A program made the translations under genes and the position numbers. A stretch of 47,466 nucleotides of DNA from Saccoglossus kowalevskii (Eukaryota; Hemichordata; Enteropneusta; Harrimaniidae), in contig NW_003155736.1 of the NCBI RefSeq assembly GCF_000003605.2, positions 819,398 to 866,863 of the forward strand, read 5' to 3'. This document shows positions 34,519-47,383 of this stretch, in pieces. Position 1 is the first letter of the stretch. The number at the start of each line of letters is the position of its first letter. Below the pieces are notes generated by a model. The model was not told the origin of the DNA. It saw only the letters and a program-made list of their open reading frames with translations, and did not search any database.

Positions 34519-37500
34519 GACGGCAACAATGCACATTATGGCGAGCAAATTGATACAATGATTATATTATTGCCCAGGTCATAAAACAAAGTGAGTAAGC
34601 TGCAAGGAAAGGGAAATAAAGGACAATAAAACAGCTATGAAATATAATAAATGCACATAATACCACATCCGCAAAAGTGGTGATCCTTCCTTATTTCTAA
34701 GAGAAATTACTTTCAGCGGCTAACGAGATGATTATCTTGTTTTTATCATTGATAGAGATTATACAATACCACTAAATATGTGAATATGTAACCGGAGTAC
34801 ACTGCATAACACATTTAGCTCCCTACATTTAAGTATTACAGCGCCCCTTATGACGAACTATGTTGACCTTATAACTGACTGGCTCAAAACACATAATAAA
34901 ATTGATAAAATTGAGTACATATACAGTTACATGTAAGGTCGCCCCTAAACAATGTCATCAAACGACTTTTCTATCGTATGTTGAACAAGCAATCCCACTC
35001 ATATAATACTGAAATCAAACTCACTAAAGATGAACCATCAGAATATCTCGGTGAGGGCGATGGCAGAAAAACTATAGAAAATAGTTTTCTTTAGAAAATG
35101 GAATTTCCTTCAGGTTATTAGCCATAAAAAAAACAAGTTAAGTTACATAAAGTGTGTCTCTGCAATCCCCGGGATTGGATCAGTGTCATAGAAAATGCAA
35201 TTTACATGGTCCACCCAGTTTTTTATTTGGTACACAGCAGATGTTATTTCAAATCTGTGCGAACATCGTATGCTACAGTATATTCCGTTTTGAAAGGACT
35301 TGTTGACACGTTTCGTTCAACATTCAAGGAAGCCACTCGTATTCAACAGCGAAACACTATTCCTGTAAACAGTTGCGGTATTGTTATGACCATAATCGTG
35401 TTTCGTTGTCTCCAACAAATTATATTTTTGGAACGCACACTGTGGAAGCTAATCGACAATGCAACTAATACGAGGTAAGTTGTATTTTCTGCGTTTTCTC
35501 CCAAAATAAAATTATGCATGTACGTACGACGCTGAACTGACAAATACACAACTTTCAATGTTATAACCAAACCAAACGGCCCTTTTTAGAGCCACCGAAT
35601 ATTTAAAATAGAATACTATTATCAAAATGGAGCTCTTTTTATTTAGCTCCGTGCGTACATAAACCACATCGAGGCAGATTAGCTACTGTATACTATTTTC
35701 TATAATGTGTCTAGTCGGCTAGGCAATAATGTCGTTCTGTTGTTACTGGTACATTTACAATACTTAAGATGTGGGTCACATTAATAATTATTAAATACAT
35801 CTTGCTTGAGCCACGCTAAACTGGCAAATATGTTAGTTCGCACTTTTAGCGGGACCGATGGCGAAATCATTCCCAAGATCAAACTGAAGTCACATTGCCA
35901 GTTCAGGACTTCGTAATATGACTTCGTGCCACACCCACAAATATTTGAATGTAGGTTCATGCCGGGGCAAGCAATAATGCTTGGTTCGTCTTTTTGAGCG
36001 ACAGTGAAGGCCATGTCTTCTTGTCTTACCGAAACTTCGTTCATGGATTCACTAGAGTGTGCATTTAATAGGCGCCCTTAACGACAAGGAGGAGGATGCA
36101 ACAACAAATAAACAGCCAATGAGCTATCGTGTATCAAAATAAAGTAAAGTGACCCAAGCTGAACAAATCACGCAGTTATTCAAGATAAAAATCTTCACCG
36201 ATCACCAAAACCATGCAATTGAAGCATTACTGGCTGAAAAAAGAGTTTGTTGAAACTAGGACAGCGAGTGGAAAATTGTGCGCATATTCTACATTTTTAG
36301 TTGGTCCATTATATCAACTGTTCAATTTGACATGATGCAGATGGTCAGCTGCATCATATTCAGTTACAATACATATATTGTATCAATCTCATGGTGTATT
36401 GAACAGTCATTTCCTCCACATTTTATTCTACAGTTTATCGTATCGCCTGTTTCTCATTCTGTAATGAGAACTGTACTACATAGTGACATAGACATTTCAG
36501 CATCAATACATCTGTTTCTGTTTATTTATGATATTAATGATGTTCATCAAATAGCAAACATTGTCTGTCAGTAATAGAACCACTTTACAATTCTACAGAA
36601 AAAATGGTTTTAATGGTTATCAAGAACGTTGTAGAAAAAAGAGTGTTCTGTGAAAATTGTACATGGTAGCCAGACTTGGTGACAGGCCATGAAGCACAAA
36701 AATGCTTTGAAAATGTATGTTAAAAAAAAATGTCTCATTTGTATTAAAACAACAGTCGAAGGCCAACAGACATTCAAGAAAATATTTATCAGCAGATGCA
36801 ATAAACATAGCCCATTCTTATGTGTCTTTATGAATAAATTAAATCTATTCGTAACGTAAAGCTAGAGTGTACAACATCGATAAAAAAAGTTATGATAAGG
36901 AAACGTGGGTATCAGTATTTCTTGTTGATAATCACCATAGAGTAAACAAAATTAAATTTATTTTCAGTGAACAAATCTGAGGGACAAACGAAACGTTAAG
37001 TTGAAAATTGAGGGTCAAATATGCTTGTAGGGTCACAAGAAAATTAAGTTGGATGTTGAGGGAGAAACTTTGATATATAGGATGGGCTACTAAATTTGAC
37101 AAAAAAAAAATAGTTGAAATTACAAATGTGTGTTTACAATTACAAGTGTGTGTTTACAACTGATTCCTATGGCAGAAACATATATTTCACCATATCTACA
37201 CTAAAAAATAATATTTAATGTTATGAAAGTTATTTGCTATCATGAAAAATAATAATTTTGATTAATGAAATAATTTGAAAATGTTTCAAAAAGTGTCGCT
37301 TTTTGGAATATTTTTCATATGTTATCATAACAACACATAATTACCTCGTAAATAGCTTGCATGTATGTTAATCTTCACACAACGATTTTTGATTTACTGT
37401 TATCATTGTTTATGGTTTCGAACTACCTGAAGGTGACGTCTTGCCAACCATGTGTATAATTGAAGCATTATATTACTCGGAAATTATATCAATATTAACG

Positions 37501-39334
37501 GAAATTACTATTTCTATATTAATTTATAATTACACGCTTTTAATTTTCCTTTTAAACGTTGAAATAAATTAACCTATTGTTGTAATTACGAAACATGTTA
37601 GAACTTGATATAGTGAAACAAGTTTATATGAAAAAATAAATATTAATCATGTTTCATTATAATATATCTAGGTCATTATGGGTTGCGCATTAGACACATG
37701 TTGGAATGAAAATAATAATATCAGTATTTTATTATATTTATATCACAATTTATATAGAGAAAATCCAACACGTTTGATGTGTATACAATTAAGCAAAATA
37801 TAGAACACAATCATTTTCGGAAATACAATCTAGGTTAAATGTAAGAGAAAAAATAACAATGTTCTGAAATGTAATGTATCAAACGGCATGTTTATTACTA
37901 TAAAATATGCAAACTTGACTGAATTTGAATAATCGACTTGAGGCATTTCCAACCTACTTTATAACCATTGGGCAAAATGCCAAACATCGCACTCGTTTCA
38001 ACCTATTCGCAATTACATAAACATGAAGGGGAGGGAACCCCTGACAAATTTGTTCGAGGATAAAGTTGTATGAAATTTTGGTAACAGCAAACCAAATTTT
38101 TTTGCTTTATAGAATGTGTTATTCGTGGTTGACGCAATTTGTCACATAACAGAGGGCAGTGCACGTACATGTATGTTTTATATTTATTTACTACGAATAA
38201 ATATGACGTGTTTCAATAAGGAAACATAATCCGACAAAATAATTATATTCATTAAAGTGATTTACGGTTGTAGAGGGCATAACAAATATTCAAATGAAGG
38301 AGATAACGTACTTCCACGCCTGTCCGATTCTGTTTAAAACAACGTCGATAGTATACTACATACTTTCGCATGTATTTATTTGGTAAGTCATAAAGCCTTG
38401 TTATATTTGAATTATAAATGCAACTATACCAATATGCATGCTTAGCTAGTCATCTAAGCTTTTGCTCTTTTCATTTCCATGTCGCCAGGAATATAATGAT
38501 CAACGGTGATTTGAATAACTTTATACATATAGTGTTAACGGTATAACATGGTTAAACAATTCAGGGGAGATTGTTTTGACGTGTATTTCTGGTGATTAAA
38601 GAAGATAATAGAAATTATGAAGTGCATGTGCAACGTTGGAACCTAAATGTCAATGAAATGTTTACTAGTTTCTTCGATTTTAAAATTCATTATGTCCAGA
38701 ATGGGTTTTTACAAAGATACCAAGACTCGACAAGCAAAGCATATTTTAAGCATATGGTATATAATGAGGTATAATACGTCTCAACCTTGTGTACAATAGA
38801 TTATGCATTTTGCTGGTGAAATCATGTTTGACCCCTCTAATTAATTGAACGACATACAGAAATATATATAAAAATATGAAACTTTATTTAACTGTCATTA
38901 TAGTGTGAATTTGTATATAGTTCTGTTTAATAAATGACTTTTTCTCTCACACAAAACTGAATGGCCCATTTATTCGTAATTTGATTCAGCTTATTATAAT
39001 AATCATTAAAGTCGTTCATGTGATATGTCCATTTACAGGTTAATTTTATCATATTAAATATGCTATATTATTAGGTCAACATTGTGAGGGTAGTTGTGTA
39101 TTATTCACTATTCCACGTCACATGGTGACTGGTGAAGACAACTAACTGAAACGCATGTAATGTAATTCAAATCAAGCTGTACTCCATAGCAATATAGTGT
39201 ATTTGACTTTGATCTTGGAACATGTTTAGATGCAAAGATAATAGTAAAGATAGGTATCTACCGTATAACGTTAATAAATAGTAAGCGGAAGTAATCGATT
39301 ATCTAAATATATTTACATATTTATTACTTTTCAG
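34519..39334. other. Gene-poor region upstream of the sulfotransferase
   Basis: Frames at 35152-35478 (+) and 35781-36044 (-) are the longest, but neither has a recognisable motif. The first is followed directly by a gtaagt donor-like site. A diverged pair of about 30-base units occurs around 36990-37070, and a 20-bp tandem duplication at 37119-37158. The right end probably contains a 5' UTR intron of the sulfotransferase, given the acceptor ending at 39334. Confidence 0.4.
37119..37158 (+). repeat. 20-bp tandem duplication
   Basis: Two adjacent units, attacaaatgtgtgtttaca and attacaagtgtgtgtttaca, differ at one base. Confidence 0.85.
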
Positions 39335-39347
39335 ATTCTAATTCAGA
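39335..39347 (+). promoter_or_regulatory. Sulfotransferase 5' UTR end after a splice acceptor
   Basis: A pyrimidine-rich tract ending ttttcag at 39334 lies 13 bases before the ATG. This placement suggests that the coding exon follows a 5' UTR intron, a common arrangement for single-coding-exon Golgi sulfotransferases. Confidence 0.45.
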
Positions 39348-40432
39348 ATGAACAGGACAGTTAGAATCGTGTTCGTGCTGATAATAATATTAGCCGCCAC
39401 TGTGTTCTTCAATATTAAAATAACTATGGAGTCATTCACAGCCATAACTAAGACGATTGATGCCATGAGAGAAGCAAAAGTTTTAAAAACTACAGATGAC
39501 ATAAGAAGGAAAACCAATGATGCTAAAGTTATACTTGTTGCCGCTCACCGAACGGGCTCGTCATTCACTGGTCAATTATTCAATCAAAACCCAGACATGT
39601 TTTATTTGTTTGAGCCCTTGAGGCTTGTGCAAGACATTCCGCAAAGTGACGCAGATGGAAAAATCGGGCAATTTCCAAGACAATAGAACTGTTGAAAAGC
39701 ACCTTCACCTGTCGTTTTCCAGCGTATTTTCTTAACCATATTAGGAAGTGGAGGTTGGCTGTTGAGGGGAGTGACACTCTAAAAGATGCATGCAAGCAGA
39801 GTGTGGGATGCAGTACATTGACACCTGAACAGTTGTCTGAAAGCTGTGATACGTTTAAGCACGTAGCAATGAAAGTCATACGTTTGGACTCCCTAACGCT
39901 ATTAGAATCACTTGTAGTTGAAGATAGAATGAATCTGAAGGTACTACACCTCGTCAGAGATCCTCGCGGAGTCGCCTCATCAAGAAAGCGCTTCTACGGA
40001 TACACCGAGAAAAAGCCACTTGTCGACTCGATGAACACCTATTGTCAATCTACGGTAGAAAAACTTGAGTTCAGCTCAAATATACCCGACTGGTTAAAGG
40101 GCCGATACAAACGTATCCGGTACGAGGATATTGCAATAGACCCACTTAAAACAGCTAAAATTATATACCATTTTATCAATCTCCCTCTACCTTCAATTGT
40201 TACTGACTGGATCAGTGCAAATACAAAACAGGATAATATTAATTCAATGAGTAAAATGAGTACACACAAGAACTCCACGGCTGCTGCTCAATCGTGGCGG
40301 TCTAGACTGTTGTATGATGATGTAGAAGAAATTCAAAGCTTGACACAATGTCACAAACTTATGGATATGATGAACTATTACGCAATAGACAGCCCCACGC
40401 AGATGACAAATCTGTCATTTGTGACGTTTTAG
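39348..40432 (+). CDS. Carbohydrate sulfotransferase (CHST1/3-like), frame broken once
   Basis: A type II Golgi enzyme of the family that moves sulfate from PAPS to the 6-hydroxyl of a sugar in keratan- or chondroitin-type glycans. A short cytosolic MNRTVR, a signal anchor (about residues 7-23) and a stem lead to the 5'-phosphosulfate loop HRTGSSFTG (67-75), then NPD-x-F-x-LFEPL. After the break come the 3'-phosphate motif LVRDPRG (about 202-208) with the following serines, a YEDIA motif and a C-terminal W-R-x-R-L segment. The coding exon has no introns. The frame shifts near the A5 run at 39659-39663: upstream reading is open to 39686, and the correct downstream frame continues to 40432. One extra base there would give about 361 residues, typical for invertebrate members. 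Either the assembly lost a base or the allele is a recent pseudogene. The acceptor sugar cannot be told from the sequence. Confidence 0.82.
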
Positions 40433-42039
40433 CATATAGTTAAGTTTGCTTATAGAACCGGGAGATCTATTATTCACGTCTCAGTGAAGAATATAAATAA
40501 TATGTAAGTTTTTGAGTGGTTGTCATGGGAACTTGTTAGCTAAAGAATGATGATTACAGCACGAGGGTAATATCATATAACTGCAACTCTGCACGTTACT
40601 ATATTTATCTGTGCATTTATTGTTGTTGGCCGCTCCAACATTGAAAACGTGTAGGATGACTTAGGATGACAAAGTTACTCTGGGTAGGATTCTTTGTCTC
40701 TAATTTAGTTTCAAGTTTATAAATTGCTAAATTTGTAAAACATACATTTGTGGACAACAGTAATTCCGAATCGGAACAAAGTTTATTCTCCGTTTAAAGT
40801 GTTTGAACACTCCCTACCACATTACAACAGTGTCGATTCACAGAGATTCAACTTTATTCCGAATTACTCGCATAATTACAGTAACAGATTGGTATTCAAA
40901 AATATTCATTTATTTGCATTAGAGTGTCCCCTGATGACTTTATATAAACAAAGATGTTGCATTCCAGAAAGGGTATTCAAGATTAAATAATTATTCGTGT
41001 CTTCAGAATAATGACCTTTCAGTTCCCATTTTACTTATTTATTGATTGATTTATAGATTGATTGATTGTTTTGTTGATTGATTGATTCATTTATACTGTT
41101 GGCTGAAAATCGTTTTTTCATTCATTCAAGATTTATACATACTAATTAATAAACTAGAAGGCACCCTGAAAGCACTATAAGTGCAATATACATTAACATT
41201 ATTGTATACATTTATATTACATACATGCATAAGCTTCTAGTTGTTGTTTTTCATTTCTATTGTATATATGTAATCTGGAGTGAAACAATACAAGCCAAAC
41301 ACAAGCGAGTATCGACAAGTATGGTATTCATATTTTTCTCGTTAGATATCCGAGAATAATTGAAGATATTAATTAATTAGAGTGCCAACTCCAGGGGGGG
41401 GGGCTTCAGACTTGATATACATTGTTCCCCATCTAATCTAATGTCATAAAATTTATCCACGCTTATCCAACTTTCTATTAGATATGATCTGAAGCCATGC
41501 TTTTCAAAATTAATGCTTTTGCGAATGTAAATATATATATAACATTCATTTAGGCGCATTTGGCAGTGACGTGTTTCTTTATTGCTGTCATATAAAATAA
41601 CTCATATGTGAATGGCATATAAGGTGTAAAAAACGGTTTATTGATCTCAGTATCTGATCAATTAATTTGTTCAATCATTATTGTTGTATAATATATTTGA
41701 GAAAAGTAAAAAAAAAAATCCCTAACCCGTTTCCGTAATATCAATTTTGTAATTTGTCTGCTTCTAATCTGTTGTTCAATCACAACTATATTTTGCTAGT
41801 AAGCACATGTTTGATTATTACTGTAATTACTATAGATATTAATGTATTTATTTTGTATATAAGTCTATTTTTAGGTCAGCACAATCCAACCCGTTATGTG
41901 AAGGTGCAAGAGAGTCCCACAAAATATGTTGATGTGAAATTTTCTTAATTTAAACTTTACAATGCGGAAAAATGTATCTAATCCAAGTTATAGTAATTAT
42001 CCAGTGCTGCACCTTTAGTTTTTTTCATTTAACGATGAA
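40433..42039. other. Intergenic region, simple repeats only
   Basis: Holds the presumed 3' UTR of the sulfotransferase, an imperfect (GATT)n stretch at about 41041-41090 and a G run near 41393-41402. No gene is seen. Confidence 0.5.
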
Positions 42040-42504
42040 GTTTATTATTATACATCTTTCACCGTAACGCCATAAGTTAGAGCGTGCCGTAATTTTGCGG
42101 TATTATGCGGGATATTTTCATTCTACCATAGGGTACCATCCTATATAAGGAAATGCGAATTTCAAATATGGAATGATTACGCGCGGAAGCGTCCTCTAAT
42201 AATAAAACAAACATGGCTGCCATCAGAGTTTGACCGGACTCAAAACAAAGGGGGGGGGGCTTCTAATGACGTGACCACGTCCATGCACATACAGTGGACT
42301 GGGTTTGTCAATTGATTTGCCATTTTTTACGGCCTGAAGAGGGTGGGGCGCCCAGCGCGCCGGCCCCTAGTTTCGCGCGTGACACTGGCCGATCCAGAAA
42401 TTCGAGAGGGGGGTGGTGGTGGTGGTGGCGCATCTTAAAACGACCGGGTGGCGTTCAACCTTGAAGTAATGACTCACATAACTTTTGTTTTGCAATCTAT
42501 GCTG
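42040..42504 (+). promoter_or_regulatory. CpG-rich block ahead of the LINE
   Basis: Markedly more GC- and CpG-rich than its surroundings, with a G run at about 42251-42259, TGACGT-type sites, a (GGT)n tract at about 42411-42428 and an ATGGCTGCC context near 42214. It directly precedes the endonuclease start of the LINE, so it may be what remains of the element's 5' region and internal promoter. ORF1 is not seen, so an unrelated host CpG patch remains possible. Confidence 0.3.
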
Positions 42505-45100
42505 ATGGCGAACCTGGCAGTGATTTCTTTCAATGTTCGTGGTGGAAGGAGATGCACTTAAACGGTATACGAAATTCTCGAGGAGTTCAATAAGCGTAGT
42601 AATGTTGATATCCTACAAACAAATGATATTGTGCCTGGCAGAGTGTTACACGTTCGGGAAAGATTTAGTGATTTAGTGAATGTATATATTCAGAGATATA
42701 ACTTCAAACAAATTAGGAAATTTCTCAATGAGCTGCATGATGAAAACCCTGTGATTTTAGGCGGTGACTTTAACTGCACGATCGATCCCGCCTACGATAG
42801 ACTTACTACAACTGAACCAGATCACGCTAGTGCCGAACTTTCAATTAAAAGTTATATGATGAAACGGCACAAACACGTTGATGCGTGGCGTCTTTTCCAA
42901 GGGAACAGTGTCAATTATACTTAGTCAAGAAACAACAGTGCAGCACGACTAGATCGTATCTACATTGTTAAAAAAACTCTGATTCAACTTGTAAATTCGG
43001 TACAGGTGTTAACTCACCATTGACGTTGAAATTGTCGCGTGCGTTAATAAATACTCACAGTCCCACTTGGTGTCTGAATACTCAACTACAGGATGACGAA
43101 CACTATCGTGAGTAAATAGCAGTTATATGGAAACAATGGCAACAAGAGCAAGGGTAAATACGAAAGCTGAAAATCACACTTTTTCGCAAAAGTACATTAG
43201 TTTCAGAAACTCAAATTTAAAAAAAACAACTTAAAATACCCTGGAAAATGAATTGTGTAATCTCAAGAGCAGCCGATCCACTGTCGAAAATGTAGAAATT
43301 CGCATCAAGGAGAAAAAGGAACTACTAGAGAAACTTGTTAAAACACGGATACAGGGCGCAATCGTGCAGATTCAAACAACTTAATAAAAGCAATGTAGAA
43401 GCTTCTCTGTTTTCGTCCTCGAACGTCATAAAAGGACAAATCAATGATGACACAGCTTGAGTAATTAATTGGTCTACTCACGGAAAACCTAACTGAAATT
43501 AGAAAAATCGTTCAATATTTCTATTCACACCAGTTTACGCCGGCCTCGGTTTCCATAGAACCGCCAACTAAACGTTTGGATGACTTACCTCAACTTACTG
43601 ATTTGAGTAGAGATAGCATTGATACAGAAATACAATTTGATAAACTTGCCATAGCTGTTAATAAATTAAATAATAATGCGTCGCCTGATATTACAAAACT
43701 TTCTGGTCGTTAATCGGACGTGATTATTTTAAAGTTTTCTCCACCTCTATGCAAGTAAATTGCCACTATCTTGTCGCAGAGCTGTCTCGTCAATATTACC
43801 TAAACAGGGTAATGAACAATTGGAGACCAGTCTCACTTCAGTGCAGTGATTACAAATTCTTACAAAAGCACTGTCCATGCGGCTGCGTTGTGTTCTTGGG
43901 GGAAGTAATCAAAATTGTTCAATACCAAGTTGGAATATTGCCGATAACATTAATTTACTGCGCGACGCAATTAGTTATGCCAACCAGCATAATATTCCAC
44001 TCGCGATTCTTTCACTTGATCAAAAAAAGCGCTAAATCGCGTGTATTATAGTTATTTACTGAGTACATTAAAGGCGTTCGGATTTCAGTGCACATTGACA
44101 TTGTATACAAACATGCAAGGTTCAGTGAAAGTTAACGACGCCCTCACTTCGCCTCTTGAGTTCAATTGTGGTATAAGTCAGGGCTGTTCCCTGCCCGAAC
44201 AACTTTAATCACTGTGTTACTCAAAACAATTCATAATAAAAATTTAATACGTAGTCTTCAACTGCCAGATTCTAGACAAATGAAATCACCTATATTGAGT
44301 ACACATATCGGAAATTTTGTTGATTTATCGTGTCGTGAGCGAGTTTTGATTATTAACCAGCTTTGTGCTTCAAAACTGTGGCATCGATTTATTAGTATGT
44401 CGCCATCTATCGACCTAATCAATACGCTGCACATTAAATGTAATGATTTCTTGTGGCACGGACGCCACTGGATCCCGCGACATGTCATCTACCAACCCGT
44501 TAAAGACAGCGGGTAGGGTCTCGTGCACCTATTATCACGTGTTACTGCCTTTAGACTACAGTTTCTCCAGCATTACCTGTACTCTGTACTCGAACATCCA
44601 AGTTTTTGTTTTGCAGACTTTTATTTCAAACAAATCGGAAATTTGAAGTACAGTACAATTTTTTGACATTATTTCCCTTGATATTCCAGTTAATAACTAC
44701 TTTACTGTCATTCAAAACCTACAGAAATTCATGAGTACTTCAATGAGCCATTCTTTAATAACCCGTTCGTTTTAAACTCTGTTACTATGCTTCCTTTTGA
44801 CTTGGACTGCTCTCGGAAGCAATTGCAGATTTAATTGACCAAACTCACTGTCGCTGGAAAACAGCAGACGAAATTGCGCCCTCTGTTGCATTTGACTCCC
44901 GTCGAGATTTGACACAAAAGCTTAATATGATTCATCGACGTATTTTAAAACGTTTTGAAGATATGGCTCATCTGCAGTATTTCCATGTAGAAACAGAATC
45001 ACCGAAATCAATCGAAGCAGTTAAATATCATTTCAATTAACAATGTAATAAAACATGTACGTAGGTGGAAAATGACGAATAACGTGACGTAGGCCACTGT
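42505..45100 (+). mobile_element. Dead Tx1-like (L1 clade) LINE, ORF2 remains
   Basis: Starts with an apurinic-type endonuclease: an ATG at 42505 opens MANLAVISFNVRG, then a stop; later in the same frame come GGDFN (about 42760) and, after a stop in place of the usual W, SRNNSAARLDRIYI. The linker and reverse transcriptase follow in several frames: FWSLIGRDYF (about 43700), NWRPVSLQCSDYKF (about 43820), LSLDQ with an A-run frame change (about 44010), and ISQGCSLP (about 44175). The sequence then jumps to the C-terminal region (KLWHRF, NDFLWHGRHWIPRHVIY, to about 44640) and more distant tail similarity. The catalytic YxDD box is absent. Many stops and shifts make it inactive. Order and motifs fit the Tx1 group. 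Confidence 0.75.
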
Positions 45101-45874
45101 GTGGAGAGATTATTTAGATATACTCGCTGACATCAAGCCGAATTTTAATTGTATTTATGACCCTCTCATTTACAAAAACAAGGAGACATTCAATGCGCCT
45201 ATTTAAATGGGGTAATTCCACAGGTCAGTTCATGCATGCAGCAGGGTACACCAGTAATGAATGTCATTTCTATCGGCACATTTCAGACGATCTTATGCAC
45301 TAATTTGTTTAACGACCACGTCTTGACTCAGTTTTAAAGATTTTGATTGATCTTTCTAAACGCTTGTTTTTCTAAAAGATTGATTACATTACTATATTGT
45401 GGTTCATGTTGGGACCGCCGCCTAAATAGGGTTATAAAGTGGCTCAGCAGTTATTCAAATCTATTTGAAATTGTTAGCCACACGACAATTAATAGTCTTG
45501 CTCGTGCTGAACTATCTACGAAGTTGTATGTAAAGCAAATGACACTGAGTTACAATATTTAATCTACTTGTTAGTAACAAGCAATGCAATGTAATATTTC
45601 ATAAAAGTTGTATTAAAGTTTATGTTGATGAACAGGCTCTCAATTTATGCATACAATTATTCAGGTGAGAATGCGATTCATACGTAAACTAGATCACTAC
45701 ATTTCCCTTCACCTTAGAATATAACTTGTAAATTCTAAAATATACAAGTCATTTGATACTCAATTTTCTTACAATTTACATTACACAAATTACAATAATA
45801 CAACTTATCTATATTATTTCATTAGTAATTGTTTTTTCCATTTGTTTTTCAAATCTATAGATTAATAATATTGA

Positions 45875-45875
<1 letters not shown>
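45101..45875. other. LINE tail or intergenic
   Basis: The frame at 45347-45562 may still be the extreme C-terminus of the LINE, but the match is too weak to call. The rest is AT-rich without features up to the (CA)n tract. Confidence 0.3.

Positions 45876-45956
<81 letters not shown>
45876..45956 (+). repeat. Microsatellite (CA)n followed by (TA)n
   Basis: About 65 bases of uninterrupted CA repeat (to 45940), followed by about 16 bases of AT repeat. It borders the 3' end of the reverse-strand Gypsy remains and is likely to vary in length. Confidence 0.97.
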
Positions 45957-46435
45957 CAAATACAATTCCATGATACATAGTCATTTGAATTAAATAATAT
46001 AATAAATCAGGTTTAACATTCGGTTTTCCAATTCTTCCAGACCTTCTAAGGACAATTGATTCCTCATCAGCGTGTATATCATTTGTGGTGTGGATGCATG
46101 CTCTCTTTAACATTCTCAATTTCACATTTTTCTTTCCTATAATACTCTCTTCCCTTGAACTTTGTGAACTTTGTGTGTGTATTTTAGCATGCTTTTATTA
46201 GGCATTCATCTTCTCCCGTTTTCGAAATGATTTTTTAGACTTTCGCAGTCCGAAATTAGGTAGTTTAGTTTTCATTTTGCGATCAAACATTTATTCAGCA
46301 GGAATTTGGCAAGTTGACGGGTGAGGAGTAGTATGATAATTCATCAACATTTTAAAGATTTCAAACATTCAATGACTTTTCAAGATTGTTCATAAAATTC
46401 TCAGCCAAACCATTAGCTTTTGCAAACTCTGCAAA

Positions 46436-46489
<54 letters not shown>

Positions 46490-46870
46490 AGGACATTGAG
46501 CATATAATTTAAACTCCCGGGAATTGTATTGTAGCCCATTATCACTTTGTATTCGTATGACGTGAACATTTGTTCGATCAACTTCTGTATAACCTCAATC
46601 GTACTTGTAGAACTTGTTATTTTTACATCCGGAAATCGAGAATATTCATCAATTCACGTGGTTCACGGACTCTCGTGTCTACATTTAATTGATACACGTG
46701 ACAAATGTCTACACCGTTTTCAACTAATGAGTCCATTGCGGGAAACCACATTTTTTTCTCGATCAATGCATTTGTTTTAGAAGCGCCTAATAGTCCAGTC
46801 AATATGTGACATGACCTACAACAAATTGCAATAAAAATGAGACCAAGTGGGTTGTATAGCATTTTTCATG
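45957..46870 (-). mobile_element. Dead Ty3/Gypsy-type retrotransposon, integrase part of pol
   Basis: On the minus strand, fragments of a Gypsy integrase occur in order. The zinc-binding region (about 46830-46670) shows KTNALI, WFPxMD and VENGVDIC; the last zinc cysteine is replaced by tyrosine. The start of the catalytic core (about 46640-46560) has an EYSRFP segment. The end of the core (about 46440-46385) has FAEFAKANG, then a deletion to GLAENFM. The post-core part (about 46250-46190) has KTKLPNFGLRKSKK. A last frame to about 46010 has RRSGRIGKPN. Stops, shifts and a (TG)n tract in the core show it is inactive. No LTR, reverse transcriptase or gag is recognised nearby. Confidence 0.7.
46437..46484 (+). 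repeat. Microsatellite (TG)n
   Basis: About 48 bases of uninterrupted TG repeat, lying inside the catalytic core region of the Gypsy integrase remains. Confidence 0.97.
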
Positions 46871-47292
46871 CTGTATAACATACTGAAAGTCCCATAAAAT
46901 CCCAAGAGTGGATCATGTCTAAATTTGACCTCTAATTTCCTTGAAAAAAGCATTTTTTGGTAAAAAATAGTTTTTGAGATTAAATCTTATAAATCAAAGT
47001 AGTTGATAGATACTTCATAAAATAAGCACATTATACTGTCAAAGCTGCGTATCTAAACATGATTCTTATTGCTTCACATTAAAATTAAGTTAAATGTTTT
47101 TTAAATGGACTTTTGCAATTTGCAATTTCAACAAACTTTTCTTATGCCAGTCACGGAATTACTACGAAGGTGATGTAATTGGACTAGATCACCTACGCTT
47201 GATAATGACTTCACTCCAAGAGACATTTCCAATTCTGCTGAATACCTCACATATGACGTGATGTTGCACATGCGTGCACGCGGTAATTCATA
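46871..47292. other. No gene seen; possible promoter at its right end
   Basis: The left part may hold further unrecognisable Gypsy sequence. The last 60 bases become CpG-richer, with tgcgtgcacgcgg-type words resembling NRF1 sites just before the ATG at 47293. Confidence 0.35.
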
Positions 47293-47332
47293 ATGGCGGC
47301 GAATACAAGCCATGTGAGCAAAGCAAACGGCG
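47293..47332 (+). CDS. Possible first coding exon of a gene running off the right edge
   Basis: An ATG in an aATGGCGGC context, common at the start of housekeeping genes and resembling the YY1 promoter element, opens MAANTSHVSKANG and then one further base, followed by gtatgt, a good splice donor in phase 1. A CpG-richer stretch lies immediately upstream. The exon is too short for homology, so the call rests on context only. The opposite-strand frame at 47128-47349 is a weaker alternative. Confidence 0.25.
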
Positions 47333-47383
47333 GTATGTAATAACAACACTTACTGAGTGACCATTATTCGGGCAATATCATAT

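Noticed and set aside
35152-35478. 108-codon frame ending directly at a gtaagt site
   Set aside because: The donor is attractive, but the protein shows no family motif and no acceptor partner could be chosen. Too weak to call an exon.
35781-36044. 87-codon minus-strand frame with several cysteines
   Set aside because: Slightly GC-richer and starts with ATG, but no motif, repeat or splice context supports a gene.
42200-42235. ATGGCTGCC as a gene start
   Set aside because: The frame closes after a few codons (TGA) and no donor precedes the stop.
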